From positions 248,001-312,000 of the forward strand of contig NZ_LGEC01000016.1 in NCBI RefSeq assembly GCF_001279585.1: a DNA stretch of 64,000 nucleotides, given 5' to 3'. Within the stretch, counting starts at the first letter, position 1. Each line of letters starts with the position of its first letter. The position numbers were made by a program, and so were the translations under genes. The stretch is from Nocardiopsis sp. NRRL B-16309 (GTDB lineage: Bacteria; Actinomycetota; Actinomycetes; Streptosporangiales; Streptosporangiaceae). This document shows positions 57,405 to 64,000 of this stretch, piece after piece. The notes beneath the pieces were generated by a model. That model ran no database searches and was not told the DNA's origin. It was given only the letters and a program-made list of their open reading frames with translations.

Positions 57405-57667
57405 GCCCACTCGACGAGTTCGTCCATGCTGGTGGTCACCGCTTCGCCGCTCGTCTGGTCGCGGGCGACAGCGTCCAACAACCGGGAGGCGTTCGCGGGA
57501 GAGCGCATCAGGTAGACCGTCTCCATCCATCCGTTCCAGTCCTCTTCACTCATCAGCACCGCATTGCCGTGCTGCCGAGAGGTGATGTGGACGACGTCGT
57601 GGTCGTCGTGAACCTTCTTGATCAGGGGATAGAGGTTCGCTCTGGCTTCGTTCGCGCTGATGGACAT
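57392..57667 (-). CDS. yefM: YefM/Phd-family antitoxin
   Basis: 91 aa. The Phd/YefM DNA-binding fold is clear (SISANEARANLYPLIKKVHD), then VVHITSRQHGNAVLMSEEDW. The C-terminal half (SRLLDAVARDQTSGEAVTTS then MDELVEWAEDE) is the acidic toxin-binding segment. ATG 57667 with AAGGAG five bases upstream. It neutralises YoeB and, with it, represses the operon. Confidence 0.93.
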   Translation of the reverse strand: MSISANEARANLYPLIKKVHDDHDVVHITSRQHGNAVLMSEEDWNGWMETVYLMRSPANASRLLDAVARDQTSGEAVTTSMDELVEWAEDE

Positions 57668-57682
57668 GACACTCCTTCCAAA

Positions 57683-57700
57683 CCGTACGGCTTTACCGTA
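57683..57700 (-). promoter_or_regulatory. operator-like repeats upstream of yefM
   Basis: TACGG-CTTTA-CCGTA is a perfect 5-bp inverted repeat (57686-57700). It overlaps the palindrome CCGTACGG (57683-57690), and ACCGTAC occurs twice. It lies about 16-33 bp upstream of the yefM ATG, where toxin-antitoxin complexes autorepress. Confidence 0.5.
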
Positions 57701-57738
57701 CCAGTCGAGTCTATGCAGGGCCGCGGGCCGACCAGGGG

Positions 57739-59682
57739 TCACCGTGTGGGTCCGGCCGCCGCAGGAAGCCAGACGCGCATGGCGGTCGGACCGCGTTCGG
57801 CCCACTGGTGGTACGGGGTCAGCACGAGCTCGACGGCCCCGCCCCCGCCCTCCTCCGCCCGGTCCCCGTACGGCCAGACGCCTTCCGGCCCGGAACCGGT
57901 GCCCGTCAGGCCGCGCACCGCGACACCGCCCTCCCGGTCGTCCGGGGGCACGGAGGGGTCGACCCGGATCTCGTCCAGGTCGGTCCCGTCGGCCTGCCCG
58001 ACCGCTTCGGCGCAGTACACGAGCGGCCCCCGCTCCACCGCGACACAGCCGCGCACCGCGTCGATCCGCGGGTCCGGCCAGGTGAACCGGGGCTCCATCG
58101 GCAGGTGCAGCAGGACCTCCTCCCCCGCGGAGAACTCCCGCTCGACGACCACCGGTCCCGGGGATACCGGCCGCCGGCCACCGCCCTCCTCCAGCTGCGC
58201 GCCCCGCGCCCACGAGGGCACCCGCAGCCGCAGGGTCGCCGCCCCGGGCGGCGCCTCGGTGACGCGGACCAGGACGGTTCCGCCGCGCGGGTAGTCGGTC
58301 TCCACCGCCACCCCCATCACCCGGCCGTCGCCGAGCTCCGCCCGGATCCGCGCCGAGGCGTACTGCAGGACGGCCAGGCCGTGCTCCTCCGCGACGGCGG
58401 CGTGGGTGTGCCAGGTCGCCAGCGTGCGCGCGAGGTTCGTGGGACAGCACGAGACGTCGAACCAGGGCGCGCGCACACCGCTCTCCGCGCGCGGGCTGAG
58501 GGCGTCCCCCTCCGGCTCCTCCCCCGCGACCCGCTGGTGCAGGGGGTTGGCGTAGAAGAACGCCCGGCCGTCCGCGCTGGGCGCGGCCGCCACCACGTTG
58601 AAGTACGTGCGCTCGACCAGGTCGGCGTAGCGCATGTCCCCCGTGGCCAGGTACAGCCGCCACGACACCATGACCGACGCGATCCCGGCGCAGCTCTCGC
58701 AGTAGGCGCGGTCGGCGGGCAGTTCCCAGTCCTCGCCGAACCCCTCGTCCTGGTGGCGCGAACCCATCCCTCCGGTGATGTGCGTGCGGCGCGCGACCGT
58801 GTGCTCCCACTGGCGCTCCACGGCGGCCAGAAGCTCCCGGTCACCGCGCTCGACCGCCACGTCCACGGCCGCCGCGGACAGGTAGAGCGCGCGCACGGCG
58901 TGCCCCCGCCAGGTGTGGGCGCGCCGGATCGGCACGTCGTCCTGGAAGTAGGCGCTGCCGAGCGGCACCCGGTCCTGGCGCAGGGTGCCGTGTCCGCGGC
59001 GGTCGAGGAAGATCCGCGCCTGCTCGACGTAGCGCTCCTCCCCCAGGGCCCGGCCCAGCTCCACCAGGCCCACCTCGATCTCCGGATGCCCGCACAGCCC
59101 CGTCCCCTCGGCGCCGAACTCGGCGCACACGTGGTCGGCCGCCCGCCTGGCGATGTCCACCAGCGCGTCCGGGCCCGTCGTCCGCAGCCGGGCCACCGCC
59201 GCCTGGAGCAGGTGCCCCGTGCAGTACAGCTCGTGGCCCGTCTCCAGATCGCTGTACCGGGGCTCCTGGCCGGCGTGCCCGTAGCAGGTGTTGAGGTAGC
59301 CGTCGGCGTCCTGGGCGCGGCCGACGCGCGCGGTGAGCCGGCGCACGGCGTCGTCCACCTCCCCCCGGCCGGAGCGCCCGTACTCCCAGGCCAGCGCCTC
59401 CATGAGCTTGTAGACCTCGGAGTCGGAGAAGCACCAGCCCGGCCGGTCCCGCCCGGTCGTGCCCCCGGCGACGCGGTCGAAGTTGGCCAACCAGCCCAGC
59501 CGCTCCATCCAGTACTCGCAGTGGTCGAGCGTGGCGGCGGCGTTGGTGTCCTGCAGGGCGGCCCAGAAGCCGGGCCCGAGGCCGACCTCGCCGAGTCCGA
59601 GCGGGCGGATCCGGCTCCGGGACGGGACCACCGGGCGGCCCCCGGACGGGTCCGTCGGGACGACTGGCTCGTGGACGGTCAC
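57739..59682 (-). CDS. GH127 beta-L-arabinofuranosidase
   Basis: 647 aa, the normal size of GH127. An (alpha/alpha)6 domain is followed by beta-sandwich domains. ADGYLNTCYG, the acid/base Glu region GHELYCTGHLLQAAVA, HITGGMGSRHQDEGFG, then the zinc/nucleophile cysteines in RAYCESCAGIASVM and WFDVSCCPTNLARTLA are all conserved. It has no signal peptide and acts on imported oligosaccharides carrying beta-L-arabinofuranose. GTG 59682 with AGAGGAG. Last gene of the sugar-uptake operon. Confidence 0.93.
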   Translation of the reverse strand: MTVHEPVVPTDPSGGRPVVPSRSRIRPLGLGEVGLGPGFWAALQDTNAAATLDHCEYWMERLGWLANFDRVAGGTTGRDRPGWCFSDSEVYKLMEALAWEYGRSGRGEVDDAVRRLTARVGRAQDADGYLNTCYGHAGQEPRYSDLETGHELYCTGHLLQAAVARLRTTGPDALVDIARRAADHVCAEFGAEGTGLCGHPEIEVGLVELGRALGEERYVEQARIFLDRRGHGTLRQDRVPLGSAYFQDDVPIRRAHTWRGHAVRALYLSAAAVDVAVERGDRELLAAVERQWEHTVARRTHITGGMGSRHQDEGFGEDWELPADRAYCESCAGIASVMVSWRLYLATGDMRYADLVERTYFNVVAAAPSADGRAFFYANPLHQRVAGEEPEGDALSPRAESGVRAPWFDVSCCPTNLARTLATWHTHAAVAEEHGLAVLQYASARIRAELGDGRVMGVAVETDYPRGGTVLVRVTEAPPGAATLRLRVPSWARGAQLEEGGGRRPVSPGPVVVEREFSAGEEVLLHLPMEPRFTWPDPRIDAVRGCVAVERGPLVYCAEAVGQADGTDLDEIRVDPSVPPDDREGGVAVRGLTGTGSGPEGVWPYGDRAEEGGGGAVELVLTPYHQWAERGPTAMRVWLPAAAGPTR

Positions 59683-59773
59683 ACGTGCTCCTCTGGAAGG
59701 TGTGGTCGGGGTGCCGGGACAGGGCCCGCCGTGCTCGCCTGGCCCGCCGTGCTCGCCCGGCGCGCCGGGCGCC

Positions 59774-60589
59774 TCACTTGACCGCTCCGGCGGTCACGCC
59801 GCCGGCCACGAAGCGCTGGGCCACGACGAGCAGGACGGCGGCGGGAACGGAGGCGACCACGGCGGTCGCCATGATGGCGTTCCACTGCGTGGTGTTGTTG
59901 CCGATGTAGTTGTAGATGCCGAGGGTGATCGGGATCAGGTCGCCGTTGCGGTTGAGCGTGGACGCGAAGACGAAGTCGGACCACGCCCACAGAAAGGCGA
60001 AGAGCGACACCGTCAGGACGGAGTTGCGGCTGATCGGCAGGACGATCGACCGGAAGGTCCGCCAGGTGCCGGCCCCGTCCACCCGGGCGGCCTGGAGGAT
60101 CTCCTCCGGGATGCCGGACATGAACGCGGTGAAGAGCATGACCCCGAACGGGACGGCGATCGTGGAGTCGGCGATGATCAGCCCCCACACGGTGTTGAGC
60201 CAGCCGAGCCGCACGTAGACGGCGTAGAAGCCCATCACCATCACGACGCTGGGGATCATCTGCGCGACCAGTAGCAGGAAGCCGATCGTGCCCCCGCCCG
60301 GTGTCCGCAGCCGGGCCAGCGCGTATCCCGCCGGCGCGGACACCACCAGCGTCAGGGCCACGCAGCCCAGCCCCACGAGCAGGCTGGTCGTCAGGTTCGG
60401 CAGCTGCTGGTCGAAGACGGCCGCGTACCCCTCGAACGTGGGATCACGGGGGAACCAGTGCGGCGGGTCGGCCCGCAGGTCGTTCGTCCTGGTCAGCGAG
60501 ACGTTGACCATCCAGTAGACGGGGAAGAGCATGACCGCGGTCAGCAGGACGCCCAGCGCGGTCTTCCACCAGGTGCGTTGGCGGGTCAT
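59774..60589 (-). CDS. carbohydrate ABC transporter permease (CUT1, MalG type)
   Basis: 271 aa, six membrane segments. The EAA loop is EEILQAARVDGAGTWRTFRS then IVLPI. The N-terminus has the family's LFPVYWMVNVSLTRTNDL. ATG 60589 overlaps the upstream permease's TGA (ATGA). A small 18-bp duplication (59723-59757) lies between it and the GH127 gene. Confidence 0.93.
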   Translation of the reverse strand: MTRQRTWWKTALGVLLTAVMLFPVYWMVNVSLTRTNDLRADPPHWFPRDPTFEGYAAVFDQQLPNLTTSLLVGLGCVALTLVVSAPAGYALARLRTPGGGTIGFLLLVAQMIPSVVMVMGFYAVYVRLGWLNTVWGLIIADSTIAVPFGVMLFTAFMSGIPEEILQAARVDGAGTWRTFRSIVLPISRNSVLTVSLFAFLWAWSDFVFASTLNRNGDLIPITLGIYNYIGNNTTQWNAIMATAVVASVPAAVLLVVAQRFVAGGVTAGAVK

Positions 60590-61566
60590 CGGCGCGCCTC
60601 CCTTCGCTGGAGGTAGAGGTGGACCACGCCGAAGACCAGGGCCAGGACGATGAGCAGGTTGCCGACCGCGGCCGCCTCGGAGAAGTCGGGCTGCCCGGTG
60701 CCGAAGGCCCGCCGGTAGGACCAGATCGCGAGGGTGGTGGAGCTGTCGCCGGGACCGCCCACCGTCATGATCCAGATGACGTCGACCACCTTGAGGGTGT
60801 AGACGAGGCCGAGCAGCAGGGTGATGGCCGAGACCGGCCGCAGCAGGGGCATCGTGACGTGCCAGAACCGCTTCCAGGGCCCCGCGCCGTCGAGCGCGGC
60901 GGCCTCGTAGAGCTCGTCGGGGACGTTCTGCAGCCCGGAGTACAGGATCACCAGGTTGAAGGGGATCCCCAGCCAGATGTTGGCGACGACCACTGACACC
61001 AGGGCCCACTCGGGTGAGGTCAGCCAGTTGATCTGGCCGATCCCGAACGCGGACAGCACCGAGTTGACGATCCCGTGGTCGCTGTTGAGCATCCACGACC
61101 AGGTGGAGGCCGACACGATCATCGGCAGCAGCCATGGGATGAGGAACATCCCCCGCAGCACGGGCGAGAGCGGGAAGCTCGTGCGGAAGAACACCGCGAG
61201 CGCCAGCCCGATGGCGTACTGGGCCGCGATCGAGGCCAGGGTGAACACCGCCGTGGTCCACAGGGCGGGGCCGAACGCCTCGGACAGGACGACGTCGGCG
61301 AAGTTCGCCAGGCCGGTGAACTCCGCGTCCCCCTGCACGAACGCGCGCGGGGTGTAGTCGTGGATGCTGAGGTCGATGTTGCGGTAGAGCGGATACCCGT
61401 AGAAGAGCACCAGGTAGGCGATCAGCGGGGCGATGAAGGCGAGTGCGGACCACCGGTGCCAGGCGGGGCCGCCCCGCCGGCCGGGCCCGCCCCGCGCGCG
61501 GCGGGACGGGCCCGGCTCGGCCGGTGCCTCTCGCGTGGCCGGCGGCCGGACGTGCGTCCGTGTCAT
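60586..61566 (-). CDS. carbohydrate ABC transporter permease (CUT1, MalF type)
   Basis: 326 aa. A 40-residue Arg/Pro-rich cytoplasmic N-terminus precedes six membrane segments (first SALAFIAPLIAYLVLFYGYP). The EAA loop is DELYEAAALDGAGPWKRFWH then VTMPLL. The binding protein gene is 43 bp upstream. CUT1 transporters use a shared MsiK-type ATPase encoded elsewhere; none is in this operon. Confidence 0.93.
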   Translation of the reverse strand: MTRTHVRPPATREAPAEPGPSRRARGGPGRRGGPAWHRWSALAFIAPLIAYLVLFYGYPLYRNIDLSIHDYTPRAFVQGDAEFTGLANFADVVLSEAFGPALWTTAVFTLASIAAQYAIGLALAVFFRTSFPLSPVLRGMFLIPWLLPMIVSASTWSWMLNSDHGIVNSVLSAFGIGQINWLTSPEWALVSVVVANIWLGIPFNLVILYSGLQNVPDELYEAAALDGAGPWKRFWHVTMPLLRPVSAITLLLGLVYTLKVVDVIWIMTVGGPGDSSTTLAIWSYRRAFGTGQPDFSEAAAVGNLLIVLALVFGVVHLYLQRREARR

Positions 61567-61609
61567 GGCGTGCCGTCCTCGGTCGGGGTTGGGGGAACGG
61601 ACCGGCGGG

Positions 61610-62857
61610 TCAGTTGATCGCCGTCTCGGCTTCGTCCTGGGCCTGCTCCAGCGCTTCCTCCGGACCCATGGCGCCGCTCAGGGAGTTCTGCACGGCCCCC
61701 CACAGCGCCTCGGAGATGAGCGGGTAGTCCGTGCCGAGGTCGTCGCTGGTCCGGCCCTTGGCGTTGCGGACCGCGTCCACCCACGGCTCCAGGTCCGCGT
61801 TCTCCTCCAGCAGCGCCTCCTGCCCGGCCGCGGTGGGCGGGACGTAGTAGGCGAAGGTGGTGGCCGTCTCCACCAGGCCCTCCGGAGTGGTCATGCACTC
61901 CACGATCTGCGCGGTGACCTCGTACCTGGCGTCGTCGCCCTGCACCGGGGCGACGATGAACTCCCCGCCGGTGGGCGTGGGCGCCACACCGCCGTCGCGG
62001 CCCGGCAGGGGGACGACCCCGACGGGGAAGTCGGCCCCGGCCGCGCTGTCGACCTGCCAGGTGCCGTTCTCCGCGAACGCGAACTCACCGGTCAGGAACT
62101 CCTCCCACACGGTGTTCTGGGAGTTGGTGATGACGGAGTTGGGCGCGTGGCCCTCCTCCAGCCAGCCGGTCCACAGCTCCAGCGCCTCGACCGACTCGGG
62201 GGAGTCCAGGGCGCCCAGGTCGGCGCCGCTGCCCCAGAACCACGGCAGGAACTGGAAGCTGCCCTCCTCCGTCCCGATGCCGGAGAAGGTGATGCCCTCG
62301 TGCCCCGCACCGGTGACCTCCTCCAGCGCCTCGGTGAGCGAGGCCCAGTCGGTGATCGAGGCGGGGTCGACACCCGCGTCGCCGAGGATCTCCTCGTTGT
62401 AGTACAGGCCGAGGGTGTTCGCGCCGATCGGGACGCCGTAGGCGCTCCCGTCGACCACACCCGCGGCCAGGAGGTTCTCGTCGAACTCGGAGGTGTCGAG
62501 GCCGAACTCGTCCATCGTGGTGAGCATGCCGGTGTCGGCCAGGGTCGAGACCGCCGGGTTGTCCAGCAGGATGACGTCCGGCGACGCGTTCTCCTGGGCG
62601 GCGAGCAGCGCCTGGTTGGTGAGGGCGGTCGTGTCGTAGGCGGTCCGCTCGATGGCGACGCCGGCCTCGTCGGCGCAGGCGTCGACCCGCGCCGCCCAGT
62701 CGGAGGACTCCTCGTGCTGGGGGTAGGGGTCCCACCAGGTGTAGGTGTCGGCGGCGGCGTCCGCGCCGTCGTCGGACGCCGAGCATCCCGCCGCGGCCGC
62801 GGCGCACACCGCGGCGGTACTGATGGCGCACAGGGTGCGCAGGGTCGGGTGTCGCAT
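61610..62857 (-). CDS. sugar ABC transporter substrate-binding lipoprotein
   Basis: 415 aa. The lipoprotein signal peptide ends at AAAGC with Cys25. The mature protein is a family-1 sugar-binding protein: VILLDNPAVSTLADTGMLTT, DGSAYGVPIGANTLGLYYNE, FQFLPWFWGSGADLGALDSP and FLTGEFAFAENGTWQVDSAA. With the GH127 enzyme in the same operon, an arabinofuranosyl oligosaccharide is the likely ligand (inference). Confidence 0.92.
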   Translation of the reverse strand: MRHPTLRTLCAISTAAVCAAAAAGCSASDDGADAAADTYTWWDPYPQHEESSDWAARVDACADEAGVAIERTAYDTTALTNQALLAAQENASPDVILLDNPAVSTLADTGMLTTMDEFGLDTSEFDENLLAAGVVDGSAYGVPIGANTLGLYYNEEILGDAGVDPASITDWASLTEALEEVTGAGHEGITFSGIGTEEGSFQFLPWFWGSGADLGALDSPESVEALELWTGWLEEGHAPNSVITNSQNTVWEEFLTGEFAFAENGTWQVDSAAGADFPVGVVPLPGRDGGVAPTPTGGEFIVAPVQGDDARYEVTAQIVECMTTPEGLVETATTFAYYVPPTAAGQEALLEENADLEPWVDAVRNAKGRTSDDLGTDYPLISEALWGAVQNSLSGAMGPEEALEQAQDEAETAIN

Positions 62858-62930
62858 GATTCCTCCGGGGGGGGTGGGTGCCTGGTGGGCGGGGGTCGTG
62901 GGGTCGGGGGGTCAGGGGGCGTGGGAAGGG

Positions 62931-63977
62931 TCAGGAGCGGCCGGTCCCGCGAGGGCGCCGGGAGCCCGGCGCCGCGGTACTGCCCCGGTCGGCGAACTCC
63001 GGCGTGAGCAGCCGTACGACGTAGGGCTCCTCGCGCGCCTGCGTCGACCCGATCCGGCGCACCAGCTGGCGGACGGCCAGGTCGCCGAGCCGGTCCGGCG
63101 CGCTCTCGACGAACGAGTAGGGCAGGGAGAAGGAGCGCGCGAACTCGTCGGAGTAGCGGCCGACGACGGACAGGTCGCCGGGCACGTCGAGCCCGCGCGC
63201 GTTCAGGACGGACGGGAGGGCGGCCGCGGCCGCCTCGTTGTTGAGCAGCAGGCCGGTGGCCGAGGGGTGGGCGTCCAGCAGGGCGTGCAGCGTGGCGCCG
63301 ATGTCCGGCTGGCTGGACTCCCCGAAGACGGCGTGCAGTCGGATCCCGAGGGCGCGCGCCCGTTCGAGCGCGGCGTCGCGTAGCCGCCACACGTAGGCGC
63401 CGCCCCGGGTCGCGACGTGTTCGGGCTGGGACACGAGGAGGAGTTCGCGGTGGCCCAGCCCGTGCATGTGGTCGACCATCAGTCGGCCGGTGCTCTCGAA
63501 GTCCAGGTCGAAGACGTCCAGGCCGGTGCAGTCGCCGGGGAGCCCGACGAGCGCCCCGGGCTGGGGTGCGGCCCGCAGCACGGGCAGCCGGACGTCGTCG
63601 TGGGCCACGTTGAGCAGCACGACGCCGTCCACCATCCGCGAGTCGGTGATCCGCCGCAGGGCGCGGGCCCCGTCGGCCTCGGTGACCAGCAGGATGTCGT
63701 AACCCAGCTCCCGGGCGTTGTCCGAGACCCCGAGCATGTACTGCAGCATGGCCGGGGCGAACTCGTCCTCCAGGAACCGGGCCAGCAGGCCGATCACCAT
63801 CGTCTGCGACGTGGCCAGCGCCCGTGCGCCGGCGTTGGCGGTGTAGCCCAGGCGGCCGGCGGCGTCGAGGACGCGCTGTCGGACCTGCGCGGAGATCGCG
63901 CGCTTTCCGGAGAACGCGTACGACGCGGTACTGCGGGAGACTCCGGCCTCCCTCGCCACGTCACCGATGGTGACCAA
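62931..63977 (-). CDS. LacI-family transcriptional regulator
   Basis: 348 aa. The DNA-binding head is TIGDVAREAGVSRSTASYAF, then SGKRAISAQVRQRVLDAAGR and LGYTANAGARAL with the hinge helix. The effector domain follows (VIGLLARFLEDEFAPAMLQY onward). The start is TTG 63977 with GAGGAGG directly upstream. It precedes the sugar operon in the same orientation with a 73-bp G-rich gap, so it is the obvious local regulator. Its own promoter is cut off by the window end. Confidence 0.92.
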   Translation of the reverse strand: MVTIGDVAREAGVSRSTASYAFSGKRAISAQVRQRVLDAAGRLGYTANAGARALATSQTMVIGLLARFLEDEFAPAMLQYMLGVSDNARELGYDILLVTEADGARALRRITDSRMVDGVVLLNVAHDDVRLPVLRAAPQPGALVGLPGDCTGLDVFDLDFESTGRLMVDHMHGLGHRELLLVSQPEHVATRGGAYVWRLRDAALERARALGIRLHAVFGESSQPDIGATLHALLDAHPSATGLLLNNEAAAAALPSVLNARGLDVPGDLSVVGRYSDEFARSFSLPYSFVESAPDRLGDLAVRQLVRRIGSTQAREEPYVVRLLTPEFADRGSTAAPGSRRPRGTGRS

Positions 63978-64000
63978 CGTTCCTCCTCGGGGTCGTGTGC

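Overview
The window is high-GC actinomycete chromosome, roughly 70 % GC or more by eye. The most likely source is Nocardiopsis or a close Streptosporangiales relative. The case rests on a fused 2-oxoglutarate dehydrogenase (kgd) followed by the small DUF6104 gene, a DasR-type GntR regulator, a SigR/RsrA pair with its own promoter, WhiB1 beside a PdtaS kinase, XRE/DUF397 modules, many GTG/TTG starts and GTGA/ATGA stop-start overlaps. No rRNA, tRNA, CRISPR array, phage or insertion sequence was found.

Layout. 1-7.0 kb: ABC-2 permease fragment, alpha/beta hydrolase, a winged-helix regulator coupled to a membrane protein, a VTT-type membrane protein coupled to rlmN, a SUFU-domain protein, a DUF3592 protein and a BlaI-type repressor. 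7.0-17.2 kb: kgd-DUF6104, an XRE regulator with two DUF397 genes, a DUF4097-PadR pair and malic enzyme. 17.5-26.2 kb: polar amino-acid ABC transporter, methyltransferase, GNAT, anti-sigma/SigB-type sigma pair, acyltransferase-3 and a diacylglycerol-kinase-family protein. 26.5-35.2 kb: regulatory island whiB1, pdtaS, dasR, two HD/HD-GYP membrane proteins, rsrA and sigR. In part this follows the M. tuberculosis order whiB1-pdtaS-rshA-sigH. 35.2-41 kb: methyltransferase, CE7 esterase with a LacI-type operator, thiC with a TPP riboswitch, SRAP and DUF3068. 41-52 kb: cell-envelope glycan cluster (AftD-like GT-C, GT4, DUF2613, a second polytopic protein, a membrane-anchored SGNH hydrolase). 52-57.7 kb: DMT transporter, FMN reductase behind a cysteine leader peptide, nagA, a PEP-mutase-family protein and a YefM/YoeB toxin-antitoxin pair. 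57.7-64 kb: sugar-uptake operon (LacI regulator, binding protein, two permeases, GH127 beta-L-arabinofuranosidase).

How the parts connect. Carbon control recurs: DasR with a dre-like box, nagA, a LacI operator at the esterase, and the LacI/ABC/GH127 operon. Redox and sulfur control recurs too: an autoregulatory sigma-R promoter, RsrA, the Fe-S protein WhiB1 under a CRP-like site, and a Cys-codon attenuator ahead of an FMN reductase.

The least explained feature is a set of long non-coding repeats. A ~190-bp element is present in inverted orientation, starting exactly at the stop codons of whiB1 and of the HD gene. A shorter ~25-nt core family recurs at three loci (27.0, 30.1 and 53.0-53.3 kb). 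All three loci are gaps between convergent genes.
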